Positions 7,862-17,083 are shown, counted from the first letter of the stretch. The stretch: 64,000 nt of DNA from Dokdonella fugitiva (GCF_014138265.1 NZ_JACGXL010000002.1:124001-188000), one strand, 5' to 3'. A program made the numbers and translations. The notes: generated from the sequence alone by a model not told the origin.

Positions 7862-9472
7862 TCAGCGCAGGTCGTGCAGGATCGCGCGCGCCGCGTTGTG
7901 GCCGGGCGCGCCGGTCACGCCGCCGCCGGGGTGCGTGCCCGCACCGCACAGGTAGAGCCCGGCGAGCGCGCCGCGGTAGTCGGCGTAGCCGAGCATCGGG
8001 CGTGCGCTGAACAGCTGGTTGAGCGACAGCGCGCCATGGAAGATGTCGCCGCCGAGCAGGCCGAAATCGCGCTCGAGGTCGAGCGGCGACTTGATCTGCC
8101 GGCCGAGCACGGACGCCTTGAAGCCGGGCGCCCAACGGTCGACCGTGTCGATCATGAGGTCGGCGACTTCGTCGCGATGATCGTCCCACGAACGGCCGTC
8201 GGACAGCTGCGGCGCGACGTGCTGACAGAACAGGCTCGCGACGTGGCGGCCCGGCGGCGCGAGCGAATCGTCGAGCGTCGAGGGAATCAGCATCTCGACG
8301 ATCGGTTGCTTCGACCATCCGTGAGCGCGCGCATCGAGGTACGCGCGATCCATGTAGTCGAGGCTCGGCGCGATGATGATGCCGGCGGTCAGGTGGTCAC
8401 CCGCCGCGGGCAAGGCGCGGAAGCGCGGCAACTCGCTCAGCGCGACGTTCATGCGGAACGTGCCCGAGCCGCAGCGCCAGTTCGCCATGCGCTCGCGCAC
8501 CGGCGCCGGCACGACCGCAGGGTCGAGCAGGCGCTCGTAGAGCAGTTTCGGATTGACGTTGGCGACGATCGTGCGCGCGCGCAGCGTTTCACCCTTGTCG
8601 GTGACGACGCCGACCGCGCGACCGCGCTCGACGATGATCTCGCGCACGCCGCTGCCGGTACGGATCTCGACGCCAGACGCGGCCGCCGATCTCGCCATCG
8701 CCTGGGTGATCGCGCCCATGCCGCCGATCGCGTGCCCCCAGGCACCCTTGACGCCGTTGACCTCGCCGAACACGTGGTGCAGCAGCACGTAGGCGCTGCC
8801 CGGCGTGTATGGACTCGCATAGTTGCCGACCACGCCGTCGAAACCGAACAAGGCCTTGATCGGCTCGCTCTCGAAGAAGCGGTCGAGGTATTCCGCCGCG
8901 GAGATCGCGAACAGGTCGAGCAGGTCGGTGCGCAGGCCCGCATCGAGCGCCTTCACGCGCTTGCCGAGCCGGCCCGCGCGCAGCAGTTCGGGCAGCGCCT
9001 TGAACCAGCCGCCTTCGACCACGTTCGGCGGCGCCTCGAGCGCGAGCGCGCGCAACTCGTCGGCGATCGCGTCGAGGCGGCGCTCGTACTCGGGCAGTCG
9101 CTCGGCGTCGCGCCTGGAAAACTTCGCGACCTCGGCGTGCGTGCGCCCGGCGCCGCTGATCAGGTAGTTCTTCGCCGGATCCGCATCGTCCGGCAGCGGC
9201 AGGAAGTTGTTGAGCTTGCGCTGCACGACGCGCAGGCCGTGGCGTTCGAGTTCGAGCTCGCGGATCACCTTCGGCTGCAGCAGCGACACCGTGTAGGCGG
9301 CGACCGAGTTGCGGAAGCCGGGATGGAATTCCTCGGTGACCGCGGCGCCGCCGACGACGTCGCGCCGTTCGAGCACGGTGACGGTGCGCCCCGCGCGTGC
9401 GAGGTAGGCCGCACAGACGAGGCCGTTGTGGCCGCCGCCGATCAGGATCGCATCGCGCATGGATTCGCTCAT
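7862..9472 (-). CDS. FAD-dependent oxidoreductase, phytoene desaturase-like (PYROXD2 type)
   Basis: 536 residues. N-terminal dinucleotide-binding fold AILIGGGHNGLVCAAYLARAG with the ERRDVVGGAAVTEE motif of the phytoene-desaturase/amine-oxidase superfamily; C-terminal FAD-closing segment YLCGAGTHPGGGVTGAPGHNAAR. The overall sequence is closer to PYROXD2-like proteins than to CrtI, and no carotenoid genes are nearby, so a carotenoid role is not supported; the substrate is unknown. No signal peptide, so cytoplasmic. Start is ATG 9472 or ATG 9460; ribosome sites are weak for both, and the second gives the tighter N-terminus before the nucleotide-binding strand. Monocistronic by spacing (79 nt and 61 nt to neighbours). 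Confidence 0.88.
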   Translation of the reverse strand: MSESMRDAILIGGGHNGLVCAAYLARAGRTVTVLERRDVVGGAAVTEEFHPGFRNSVAAYTVSLLQPKVIRELELERHGLRVVQRKLNNFLPLPDDADPAKNYLISGAGRTHAEVAKFSRRDAERLPEYERRLDAIADELRALALEAPPNVVEGGWFKALPELLRAGRLGKRVKALDAGLRTDLLDLFAISAAEYLDRFFESEPIKALFGFDGVVGNYASPYTPGSAYVLLHHVFGEVNGVKGAWGHAIGGMGAITQAMARSAAASGVEIRTGSGVREIIVERGRAVGVVTDKGETLRARTIVANVNPKLLYERLLDPAVVPAPVRERMANWRCGSGTFRMNVALSELPRFRALPAAGDHLTAGIIIAPSLDYMDRAYLDARAHGWSKQPIVEMLIPSTLDDSLAPPGRHVASLFCQHVAPQLSDGRSWDDHRDEVADLMIDTVDRWAPGFKASVLGRQIKSPLDLERDFGLLGGDIFHGALSLNQLFSARPMLGYADYRGALAGLYLCGAGTHPGGGVTGAPGHNAARAILHDLR

Positions 9473-9533
9473 GCGCCGATTATCCGATGATTTCGCCGGC
9501 CGGCGCACCGCCGCGCCCGGACCCGCTCGCCGG

Positions 9534-10718
9534 TCAGCGCGCCGCGCCGTCGAAGCCGTCGACGAAGATCGCGTCGGTGGTTTCCGGCACGAAGCGCTCG
9601 GCGGCCACGGTCGGCATGTCGCCGACCGTGTCGCCCGCGAACGCCCAGCCGCCCGCGAGCAGGACGCTGCCGTCGGCGAGCGTGACCGGCGTCGCCTCGT
9701 AGCGCGGCACCACCATCGGGCCGATCGCCTCGAAGCTCGCGGTCGCGGGATCCCAGGCTTCGGCGATCGCGACCGTCACGCTGCCCGGTTCGCCGACCAG
9801 GTGCGCGCCGCCCGCGACGAGCACGCGACCATCCGGCAGGCGCGCCGCGGCCTGCATCTCGCGCGCGTGCGCGAGCGTGCCCGCGGGCGTGAACGTGGCG
9901 GTCGCCGGATCGTAGACGGCTGCGCCCGGGTAGTAGATCGGGAAGCCGCCGCCGTAGCCGCCGTCGCTGCCGCCGGCCATGAGCACGCGACCGTCGGCGA
10001 GGCGCACGAACGATTGCACTTCGCGCGGTTCGGGCAGGTCGCCGGTCGATGCGAACGTGCCGGTCAGCGGATCGTAGAGTTCGGCGCTCGCGAGCGGCCC
10101 GCCGACGCCGTCGCCGCCCGCGATGAGCACGCGACCGTCGGCGAGGCGCAGCGCGAGCGGCTGGATGCGCGCCTCGACGAGTGCGCCGGTCGCGCTGAAC
10201 GTGCCTGTCGCCGGGTCGTACAGTTCGGCGCTCGCGAGCACGTCGCGCGCGGTGAGGCCGCCGGCGACGAGCACTCGGCCGTCCTCGAGCAGGGTCGCGC
10301 TCGCGACGTAGCGCGGGCCGGCCATCGAGCCGGTCCCGCTGAACTGGCCGGTCGCGGGATCGTAGAGCTCGGCCGTCGCGAGCGCGTCGCCGCTCGTGCC
10401 GCTGCGCCCGCCGAGCACGAGCACGCGCCCGTCGGCGAGTGCGGCGACGGTCGGTCGCATGCGCGTCTGGGTCATCGATCCGGTCGCCACGAATGCGTCG
10501 CTCGCGGGGTCGTACAACTCGGCCTGGATCAGATGCACGCCGAAGTCGGCGATGCCGCCGGTGAACAGCACGCGGCCGTCGGGCAGCAGCGCGGTGCCGT
10601 AGGACGCGCGCGGCGTCGCCATGTCGCCACTGCGCTGGAACGAGCCGCCGGCGATCGCGGAAGCGGATGAAAGGATGAAGGCGGGGATCGCGCAGGCGAT
10701 CGGATGCGGGCGATGCAT
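9534..10718 (-). CDS. Secreted Kelch-repeat beta-propeller protein
   Basis: 394 residues: signal peptide MHRPHPIACAIPAFILSSAS, then about seven Kelch units of roughly 50 residues each, marked by repeats of LADGRVLVAGG, AELYDPATG and FSATG. The protein is essentially one six- or seven-bladed propeller with no extra catalytic domain. Kelch propellers of this type bind ligands or proteins outside the cell; partner unknown. The last residues are ETTDAIFVDGFDGAAR, an instance of the C-terminal D-x-I-F-x-D-G-F-D motif shared with other exported proteins in this window. ATG 10718 chosen because it opens directly into the signal peptide. Confidence 0.85.
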   Translation of the reverse strand: MHRPHPIACAIPAFILSSASAIAGGSFQRSGDMATPRASYGTALLPDGRVLFTGGIADFGVHLIQAELYDPASDAFVATGSMTQTRMRPTVAALADGRVLVLGGRSGTSGDALATAELYDPATGQFSGTGSMAGPRYVASATLLEDGRVLVAGGLTARDVLASAELYDPATGTFSATGALVEARIQPLALRLADGRVLIAGGDGVGGPLASAELYDPLTGTFASTGDLPEPREVQSFVRLADGRVLMAGGSDGGYGGGFPIYYPGAAVYDPATATFTPAGTLAHAREMQAAARLPDGRVLVAGGAHLVGEPGSVTVAIAEAWDPATASFEAIGPMVVPRYEATPVTLADGSVLLAGGWAFAGDTVGDMPTVAAERFVPETTDAIFVDGFDGAAR

Positions 10719-10819
10719 GGCGGACCCCAGTCGGCGGCAACGGACGCCGCACCCTGCGCCGATGCCGCCCCACCCGCATGCGCGCCGCCTCAGCGGTGCA
10801 TTCGCGCGCCATTTGGAAC

Positions 10820-10836
10820 GCGGTCGTAGCGACCGC
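10820..10836 (-). terminator. Hairpin after G8-domain gene
   Basis: GCGGTCG (10820-10826) and CGACCGC (10830-10836), 7-bp stem with a 3-nt loop, just downstream of the minus-strand stop at 10843. No real T run follows, so it could be an RNA-stabilising element rather than a terminator. Confidence 0.35.
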
Positions 10837-10842
10837 GCAGGC

Positions 10843-13323
10843 TCACTCCCAGCCGTTCGCGAAGATGTGGTCGCGTTCGATCGCGTTGGCGACCGAGACG
10901 TCGCCGACGACGTCCTCGGTGTGGTGGCCCGAATAGTCGTACGCGGTCGCGCTGACGTCGTAGAGTCCGTTGGCAACCGTCTGCGTGTCCCAGTCGAGCC
11001 GGTACGGCAGGCTCGTGTCGGTACCGACGAGGTTTCCCGCGACGCGGAACTCGACGCGCGAGACGCCGAAGTCGTCGTGCGCATCCGCGGTGACAGTGGC
11101 GATGCCGCTCAGCACCTGGTTCTTCGCCGGCGTGAGCAGGTGCACGGTCGGCGCGTCGACGTCATCGCCGGGCGGTTGCGGCGGTTGCGGCGCGCCGCCG
11201 TCGTCGATGCGGTAGCTGACGATGTTGGACCAGTTGACCTTGCCGGCGACGTCGGTCGCGGCGAGCCGGAACAAACGATAGCCCGCGCCGAGCGGCGCCG
11301 TCGTCAATGCGAACTGGTACGGCGCAGTGTCCGCGCTCGCGCGCCGGATGTTGTCGACGTAGAGATCGAGGCGCGCGACGCCAGTGTCGTCGTAGGCGCG
11401 CGCGTCGAGCGTGACCGAACCAGCGAGCGCGGTGCCGCCGAGCGGCACGAGCAACGAGGACTGCGGCAGGCTGTGCTCGCCCGCCGGCGCGGCGAACGGC
11501 GCGATCGTCGTGCGCCCGTCGCGCGTGATGCGCACCGCCGTCTGGCCATCGTCGATGCGCACGACGTTGCCGGGTGGCGCGTCTGCGCTGAAGCCCACGT
11601 CGGACGGCGTCTGCAGCAACGGGTACTCGAAGTCGAGCGCATCCGGATTCACATTCGCGCTGCTGCCGATGCGCAACGCCGCGATGCGCGCGCCGCGCAG
11701 TGTCGCGTGGCGGAACACGGTCGGTCCCTGCGTGCCGTCGAACGTGTGGTCGTCGGACTGGATCAGGTAGTCGACGATGCCGGCGCCGTCGAACACGACG
11801 TCGTCGAAGCGCACGGTCGCGCCGTCGGCCGACACCGCCTGCAGGCGCAAAGCACCTTCGGCGTTGCCGTACAGGCGCGCGTCGAGGTAGTGGTAGGCGT
11901 TGCCGTAGGCGCCGTGCGCAAGGCCGGCGCCGCCGTTGTGGTACGCGGCGAAGTCGGCGAGCACGTGCGGCTCATTGTCGTTCTGCCAGACGAACAGGCC
12001 GTGGCGCGCGTTGTTGTGCGCGATGTTGCCGTGCGAGAAATCCCACACGCCGTGTTCCTGGCTCGCGCCGCTGCTTTCCGGCCAGTCGAAGCCGGACGCG
12101 TCGACGTTGCCTTGCACGCCGACCGCGACCGAATCGCGCACGACGTTGCGCATCCCTTGCGCGAGCGTGAAGCCGTTGAGGCGGAAGCCGCGGTATACCG
12201 GCTCGGAGAAGATGCGTGCCGCGATCGCATGGTCGTAGACGGTGTCGTGCGTCTCGTCGCCGCGCGCGTCGGGCGCGGCGAGGTCCCACCAGTAGGCTTC
12301 GTCGGCGGTCGAATAGGCGACCGTGTCGTGGAACGTGATGCCGTGGCTGAGGTGCGGCACGAACGCGTGCGAACCACCGTCGCGCACGACCGTGCCGAAC
12401 ACCTGCGAGCCGCGGCTGCCGTCCTGCGAATGGTGGAAATGCAGGCCGTAGCGGCCGAGCACGGGCACGGTCGCGTCCTCGCCCGGCTGGCGCGGCCCCA
12501 TGTAGCGGATCTGCACGTACGCAATCGTCTGCGGGTGCCACGCATGCACGAACACGTGCGCGCGCCCGCTCGGCGTGCCTTCGATGCGCACGTTGCGCGT
12601 GAGGTTGATCACTTCGGCAGTCCAGCGGCCGTCGATCTGCGGATGCGCGCGCGCGGTCGCGACGTCCCAGTGGATCGTGCTGCCGGCGACGCCGCTCAAG
12701 GTCGCTTCGTCGAAGCCCTCGACGCTCGCCGCGCCGACCGTCGGCGATTCGGTCGGCGCGATGCTGATCGCATCGCCGGCCTGCCAGCCGACCGGTGCCG
12801 ATTCGAGCGTCGCGCTCGTCGCGCCCTGAGCGAGGCCGCCCTGCAAGCGCAGCCAGCCGCTGCGCGGGCTGCCGACGAGGTCGAGCTGGCCCGGCCCCAT
12901 CACCCACAGGCCGACGTCGCTCGCGAGCGGCATCATGCCGCCGCCGACGAAGGCCGCCTCGTCGACGTCGACGAAACGCAGCACCTGGTCCACCGCGGGA
13001 CTCGCGGGCCGCATCACGAGGCGACCTTCGACGACGACGTTGGCGTCGCTCTCGAGCATGCCACCGTGGTCGGCGGCGTAGCGCAGCGTGCCGCCCGCGC
13101 GTACATGCAGGCCATGCACGCGCCGGCTCGCGACGTCGAACACGACGTCCGTGCCGGCGCCGATCGTGACCGAGTCGCCCTCGAGCGGAGCCGCTCCGCC
13201 CCAGGTCGCGGGTTCGCTCCACGCGCCGGAGGCGACGCTGACGCGTTCGACCGCGGACGCCATCGGCGATCCGCACAGCAGGACGGTCAGGAGCAACGAC
13301 AGGCAACGGCGGTCGGTGCGCAT
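10843..13323 (-). CDS. Secreted G8-domain and right-handed beta-helix protein with Ig-like modules
   Basis: 826 residues. Signal peptide MRTDRRCLSLLLTVLLC, then a G8-type domain (SGAWSEPATWGGAAPLEGD, GTDVVFDVASRRVHGLHV), a long parallel beta-helix with His-rich rungs (GRYGLHFHHSQDG, HGITFHDTVAYS, GVWDFSHGNIAHNNARHGLFVW), and two bacterial Ig-like repeats (DTGVARLDLYVDN and DFGVSRVEFRVAG) joined by a proline linker. G8 plus beta-helix is the architecture of the CEMIP/TMEM2 family, whose animal members degrade hyaluronan; a polysaccharide substrate is a reasonable but untested guess here. Ends IERDHIFANGWE, the same C-terminal motif seen in neighbouring secreted proteins. ATG 13323 opens the signal peptide. 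Confidence 0.85.
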   Translation of the reverse strand: MRTDRRCLSLLLTVLLCGSPMASAVERVSVASGAWSEPATWGGAAPLEGDSVTIGAGTDVVFDVASRRVHGLHVRAGGTLRYAADHGGMLESDANVVVEGRLVMRPASPAVDQVLRFVDVDEAAFVGGGMMPLASDVGLWVMGPGQLDLVGSPRSGWLRLQGGLAQGATSATLESAPVGWQAGDAISIAPTESPTVGAASVEGFDEATLSGVAGSTIHWDVATARAHPQIDGRWTAEVINLTRNVRIEGTPSGRAHVFVHAWHPQTIAYVQIRYMGPRQPGEDATVPVLGRYGLHFHHSQDGSRGSQVFGTVVRDGGSHAFVPHLSHGITFHDTVAYSTADEAYWWDLAAPDARGDETHDTVYDHAIAARIFSEPVYRGFRLNGFTLAQGMRNVVRDSVAVGVQGNVDASGFDWPESSGASQEHGVWDFSHGNIAHNNARHGLFVWQNDNEPHVLADFAAYHNGGAGLAHGAYGNAYHYLDARLYGNAEGALRLQAVSADGATVRFDDVVFDGAGIVDYLIQSDDHTFDGTQGPTVFRHATLRGARIAALRIGSSANVNPDALDFEYPLLQTPSDVGFSADAPPGNVVRIDDGQTAVRITRDGRTTIAPFAAPAGEHSLPQSSLLVPLGGTALAGSVTLDARAYDDTGVARLDLYVDNIRRASADTAPYQFALTTAPLGAGYRLFRLAATDVAGKVNWSNIVSYRIDDGGAPQPPQPPGDDVDAPTVHLLTPAKNQVLSGIATVTADAHDDFGVSRVEFRVAGNLVGTDTSLPYRLDWDTQTVANGLYDVSATAYDYSGHHTEDVVGDVSVANAIERDHIFANGWE

Positions 13324-13403
13324 CGGGCGGCCATCGGTCGGGCGATCGCCGCAGTCTAGGCGAAGCCGTGCCGACGGCACGTGCTGCGCGCCTCACTTCC
13401 GCA

Positions 13404-14693
13404 TCAATGTTCCATTGTGCGCGCCGCGCGCATCGGCACGAAGGCGAGCACGACGCCGAGCAGGCACAGCGCCGCGACGTACCAGGCCGGCGCGAGCGGC
13501 GCGTCCTTCATGAGCATGGTGACGACGAGCGGGGTGAGGCCGCCGAAGACCGCGTAGGCGACGTTGTAGGCGAACGACACGCCCGAGTAGCGCACCGCGG
13601 GCGGGAACGCCTGCACCAGCAGCACCGGGATCACGCCGACCACGCCGACGCAGAAGCCGGTCGCGCCGTACAGCAGGTACAAGCGGTCGGGAGCCTGCGC
13701 GAGGCCGAAGTAGAACAGCAAGGTGGTCGCGAGCAGCAGCGCGCAGCCGAGGCCGAGCGCCCGCGCCGCGCCGAGGCGGTCGGCGAGCAGGCCGAACGCG
13801 ATGCAGCCGAGCGTCAGCGCGAACGTCGCGACGCTGTTCGCGGCGAGCGCGCGCGGCGCCGGGATCGCGTACAACTTCTGGATCAGGGTCGGCGTCATGA
13901 GGATCAGCACGACGATGGCCGCAGTGAGCAGCCAGGTCAGCAGCATCGACAGCACGACGGCGCGGCCGTGCCCGGCGAGCACGACCTTGAGCGGCAGGCC
14001 GCGCACGAGTTCGCGCCGACGGCGCAGCTCCTCGAACACCGGCGTCTCTTCGAGCAGGCGGCGCAGGAACACCGCGCACAGGCCGAATACGCCGCCGACG
14101 AGGAACGGCACGCGCCAGCCCCAGGCGAGCAGTTCGGCCGCGTCGAAATGCGTGTTGACCGCGGTCGCGATCAGCGAACCGAGCAGGATGCCCGCGGTGA
14201 GGCCGGCAGTGAGCGTGCCGCAAGCGAAGCCGATGCGGCGTTCGTGCACGTGCTCGGCGACGAACGTCCATGCGCCCGGCACCTCGCCGCCGACCGCGGC
14301 GCCCTGCAGGATGCGCAGCAGCAGCAGCGCGATCGGCGCGGCGACGCCGATCGACGCCCAGGTCGGCAGCAGGCCGATCGCGAGTGTCGGCAACGCCATC
14401 AGCAGCACGCTCAGCATGAACATGCGCTTGCGCCCGTCGCGGTCACCGTAGTGCGCCATGAGGATGCCGCCCAGCGGTCGCGCGAGGTAACCCGCGGCGA
14501 ACAGGCCGAAGGTCTGCAGCTGGCGCAGCCAGTCCGGCGTGTCGGGCGGGAAGAACAGCTGGCCGATCGTCGCCGTGAAGAACACGAAGATGATGAAGTC
14601 GTAGAACTCGAGCGCGCCGCCGAGTGCGGCGAGCGTGAGCGTGCGGACTTCGTCGCGGCGAAGCATCGGGGCGGGCGCGGCGGGCATGGTCAT
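13404..14693 (-). CDS. MFS transporter, metabolite:H+ symporter (MHS) family
   Basis: 429 residues, twelve predicted membrane helices. Family markers: GGALEFYDFIIFVFF in helix 1, the loop 2-3 motif GGILMAHYGDRDGRKR, RILQGAAVGGEVPGAW in helix 4, and RRLLEETPVFEEL in the central loop, typical of ProP/KgtP/ShiA-like carriers for organic acids or betaines. Substrate cannot be read from sequence, and no catabolic genes adjoin it. ATG 14693 is used; an in-frame ATG two codons later is equally possible. Standing alone, with 80 nt before the G8 gene and 214 nt upstream to the divergent gene. Confidence 0.9.
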   Translation of the reverse strand: MTMPAAPAPMLRRDEVRTLTLAALGGALEFYDFIIFVFFTATIGQLFFPPDTPDWLRQLQTFGLFAAGYLARPLGGILMAHYGDRDGRKRMFMLSVLLMALPTLAIGLLPTWASIGVAAPIALLLLRILQGAAVGGEVPGAWTFVAEHVHERRIGFACGTLTAGLTAGILLGSLIATAVNTHFDAAELLAWGWRVPFLVGGVFGLCAVFLRRLLEETPVFEELRRRRELVRGLPLKVVLAGHGRAVVLSMLLTWLLTAAIVVLILMTPTLIQKLYAIPAPRALAANSVATFALTLGCIAFGLLADRLGAARALGLGCALLLATTLLFYFGLAQAPDRLYLLYGATGFCVGVVGVIPVLLVQAFPPAVRYSGVSFAYNVAYAVFGGLTPLVVTMLMKDAPLAPAWYVAALCLLGVVLAFVPMRAARTMEH

Positions 14694-14810
14694 CCGGGGA
14701 AGCGGCGATGCGCATACATACCATCGCGGCCGGGCGCGTGCCTACTTGCCCGCGCCCCGGCCACCCCGCCCGCGGGCCGCCCCGTCGGCCCCGCCGGGCG
14801 CTGACGTCTC

Positions 14811-14845
14811 AGTAATATTGTATACGTAGTGCCATGTATACTATT
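14811..14845 (+). promoter_or_regulatory. AT-rich promoter-like patch with duplicated TGTATAC
   Basis: In a GC-rich gap, this stretch holds two TGTATAC copies 16 nt apart (14819-14825 and 14835-14841) and a good -10 candidate TATACT (14837-14842) upstream of the gene at 14908. A convincing -35 at 17 nt was not found. The duplicated palindromic GTATAC core could also be an operator. Confidence 0.4.
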
Positions 14846-14907
14846 GCTCGCGCGACGCCGTCCGGCGCCCGGCACGTCGCCGCTTCCACCCTCGAAGGAG
14901 TCGTCCC

Positions 14908-15336
14908 ATGAACATGCTTCATGCTCTTGCGCTCGCCGTCGCGCTCGCCGCTTCGCCGCTCGCGTCCGCGGCAGGCAAGGGTCCCGCCAGCGCGAAGGAT
15001 CGTTCGGAAAAGGCCGTGCCCGCCGCCAGTGCCGGCACCACCTCGCTCGCCTGCTATTTCCAGAAAGGGGACAGCACGACGTGGTACTGGGGCCTGACCT
15101 CGGATTCGCAGTGGTATCAGCTGCCGGGCGCGTGGCAGACGACGCCGTACACGAAGCTCGAGAAGTTCTTCTCGACCGCGAACCAGAACGACATCACGCA
15201 GGCCTGCGGCTACTCGTCGACGTACTACGGCCTGGTCGGCTATTCACTGCTCGCCGCGTTCGCCGCGCAGAAGAACGCCGGCTACAACTATCCGATCATC
15301 GTCGGCGGCAACACGGAGCTGTGGCCGCAGTACTGA
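14908..15336 (+). CDS. Small exported protein, Trp/Tyr-rich, unknown
   Basis: 142 residues: signal peptide MNMLHALALAVALAASPLASA, a short Lys/Ala-rich linker, then a compact domain rich in aromatics (STTWYWGLTSDSQWYQLPG, GYSSTYYGLVGYSLLAAF) ending NTELWPQY. Two cysteines (SLACYF and TQACGY) could pair. I do not recognise the family. GAAGGAG sits 8 nt before ATG 14908. It has its own AT-rich promoter patch and ends at a strong bidirectional hairpin, so it is a single-gene unit. Composition and small size resemble secreted inhibitor or surface proteins, but this is only an impression. Confidence 0.75.
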   Translation: MNMLHALALAVALAASPLASAAGKGPASAKDRSEKAVPAASAGTTSLACYFQKGDSTTWYWGLTSDSQWYQLPGAWQTTPYTKLEKFFSTANQNDITQACGYSSTYYGLVGYSLLAAFAAQKNAGYNYPIIVGGNTELWPQY

Positions 15337-15344
15337 GCAGGATC

Positions 15345-15376
15345 GACGACCGGCGTTCCACCGAACGCCGGTCGTC
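15345..15376. terminator. Bidirectional terminator hairpin between convergent genes
   Basis: A perfect 14-bp stem, GACGACCGGCGTTC (15345-15358) with GAACGCCGGTCGTC (15363-15376), loop of 4 nt, placed between the plus-strand gene ending at 15336 and the minus-strand glutathione peroxidase ending at 15391. No T tract on either side, but position and stability argue for a shared transcription stop. Confidence 0.7.
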
Positions 15377-15390
15377 CGCTGCGCCGGGCT

Positions 15391-15870
15391 TCAGAGCCGG
15401 CCGGCGAGTTCCTTGCCGATCGCTTCGGGCGTGTCGGTCGGCGCGTAGCGCTTGACGACCTCGCCTTCCTTGTCGACGAGGAACTTGGTGAAGTTCCACT
15501 TGATCGCCTCGCTGCCGAGGAGGCCCTTCGCTTCCTTCTTGAGGTAGCGGTAGAGCGGGTGCGCATTCGTGCCGTTGACGTCGACCTTGGCGAACATCGG
15601 GAACTGCACGTCGTAGGTGAGCGAGCAGAAGTTCTTGATCTCCGCCTCGTCGCCGGGCTCCTGGTGGCCGAACTGGTCGCACGGGAAGCCGAGCACGACG
15701 AGGCCCTGGCCGCGGAACTTCTCGTACAGCGCCTCGAGCCCGGTGTACTGCGGCGTGAAGCCGCATTTCGAAGCGACGTTGACGATCAGCATCGTCTTGC
15801 CGCGGTAGGCGGACAGCGACTGCTCGTCGCCGTCGATGGTCTTCGCGCTGAAATCGTAGATCGAGGTCAT
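15391..15870 (-). CDS. Glutathione/thioredoxin peroxidase, Cys type
   Basis: 159 residues, full-length GPx fold. Motifs: NVASKCGFTPQY with the peroxidatic Cys (Sec in animal enzymes), LGFPCDQFGHQEPG with the Gln of the catalytic triad and the candidate resolving Cys, and KWNFTKFLVDKEG with the Trp and Asn. It reduces hydroperoxides using thioredoxin or glutathione in the cytoplasm (no signal peptide). ATG 15870 follows GAGGCGG. Single gene between the hairpin at 15345 and the dipeptidase pair. Confidence 0.95.
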   Translation of the reverse strand: MTSIYDFSAKTIDGDEQSLSAYRGKTMLIVNVASKCGFTPQYTGLEALYEKFRGQGLVVLGFPCDQFGHQEPGDEAEIKNFCSLTYDVQFPMFAKVDVNGTNAHPLYRYLKKEAKGLLGSEAIKWNFTKFLVDKEGEVVKRYAPTDTPEAIGKELAGRL

Positions 15871-15951
15871 TGGCCGCCTCCGTGTTCGGGCCAGTGTATG
15901 CCCGCGCCCGCGCGCAGCCTAGTGGGTCGCCGCGCGCGTCGACCGCCGGGC

Positions 15952-17073
15952 TCAGCCCCACACGTCGGTGAACACGCGCGCGAAGTTGCCGCCGAGGATC
16001 TTCTCGATGCGCGCGTCGGAATGGCCGCGCTCGGACAGCTTCGCCGCGAGCAGCGCGAAGCGATCCGGCGCGTTGAGGTCGGGGACGAAGAAATAGAGCC
16101 CTTCGGCCTTGCGCGCGGGGCCGAACACACCCTGCGCGACGGTGTCGCGCATGAGTTCGAGGTTCTGCTTCTCGAACGCAGGCGTGCGCTCGGTCGAGGT
16201 GATCGCGCCGTCGGTGCCGATGCCGACGTGGTCTTCGCCGCAGACGTCGATCGCGTGCTCGATGTGGCGGATCACGTCGATCGCGAGCGGCTGTCCTTCG
16301 GCGCGCAGGTACGGCCAGAACATGATGCCGACGACGCCACCGCGGGCGGCGAGCGCGCGCAGTTCGTCGTCGCCGACGAGGCGCGGCAGGTCCGACAGCG
16401 CGCGGCAGCCGCTGTGGCTGATGATCACCGGCGCCTTCGACGCCTCGATGCCTTCCTTCATCGTGCGCTGCGAACCGTGCGCGAGGTCGACGACGATGCG
16501 CTCCGTGTTGAGGCGTTCGACCAGCGCGTGGCCGAAGTTGCTGAGGCCGGCGTTGCCGGGTTCGAGCGAACCGTCACCGACGAGGTTGCGTCGGTTGTGC
16601 GTGAGTTCGATCACGCGGATGCCGAGCTGGCGGAATGCGGCGACGTGGTCGAGGTCGTTGCCAACCGGCTCGGCGCCCTGGAAGCGCAGGATCAGGCCGA
16701 GGCGGCGCTCGCGCTGCGCGCGGCGCAGGTCGGCGGCCGACTCGACGATCAGGAACGTGTCGGCGTGTGCGGCGGCGCGCGCGCGCGTGCGCATGATGTC
16801 GCCGACCGCCTGCTCGAAGTCCGCGCCCGTGCCCGTCACCTGCAGCAGGATCGCCGACAGGCCCGATTCGCGCGCCTGCGCGAGTTCGCGCGCGACCGCC
16901 TTGGCGTCGACGTCGTCGGCACGCAGCAGTTCGAGGCCGGCCTCGCCGTCGATCGACAACGCGTCGTGGTAGCGTGGCCAGCGGGCGGGTGCGCCGGCGC
17001 GCGAACGCGCCGGCCACGCGCCGAGCGCCGCGGCGAGCGCCGCCGCCTGCAGGAAACCCCGTCGATCGGTCAT
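15952..17073 (-). CDS. Tat-exported M19 (membrane dipeptidase-like) protein, second copy
   Basis: 373 residues. Twin-arginine signal (MTDRRGFLQAAALAAALGAW), then an M19 amidohydrolase fold recognisable by IRVIELTHNRRNLVGDG, VDLAHGSQRT, SHSGCRALSDLPR, HIEHAIDVCGEDHVGIGTD and LGGNFARVF. Two metal-binding His (AHG and SHS) are present, but the first zinc motif normally reading DGHNDL is here DGEAGL, and the bridging Glu segment reads RFQGAEP, so three of the five usual metal ligands are changed. Standard dipeptidase activity is therefore doubtful. GAGGAGG precedes ATG 17073; only 10 nt separate it from its upstream paralogue, with which it forms an operon. Confidence 0.82.
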   Translation of the reverse strand: MTDRRGFLQAAALAAALGAWPARSRAGAPARWPRYHDALSIDGEAGLELLRADDVDAKAVARELAQARESGLSAILLQVTGTGADFEQAVGDIMRTRARAAAHADTFLIVESAADLRRAQRERRLGLILRFQGAEPVGNDLDHVAAFRQLGIRVIELTHNRRNLVGDGSLEPGNAGLSNFGHALVERLNTERIVVDLAHGSQRTMKEGIEASKAPVIISHSGCRALSDLPRLVGDDELRALAARGGVVGIMFWPYLRAEGQPLAIDVIRHIEHAIDVCGEDHVGIGTDGAITSTERTPAFEKQNLELMRDTVAQGVFGPARKAEGLYFFVPDLNAPDRFALLAAKLSERGHSDARIEKILGGNFARVFTDVWG

Positions 17074-17083
17074 CGCGTCCTCC

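Noticed and set aside
7862-9472. Carotenoid desaturase (crtI) call
   Set aside because: Sequence and context fit PYROXD2-like oxidoreductases better; no crtB or other carotenoid gene nearby.
7697-9490. 597-codon plus-strand frame opposite the FAD oxidoreductase
   Set aside because: Low-complexity Arg/Ala/Asp shadow; the minus strand has clear FAD motifs.
10621-13359. 912-codon open frame antisense to the G8/beta-helix gene
   Set aside because: Shadow of the real gene; no signal peptide, motif or ribosome site.
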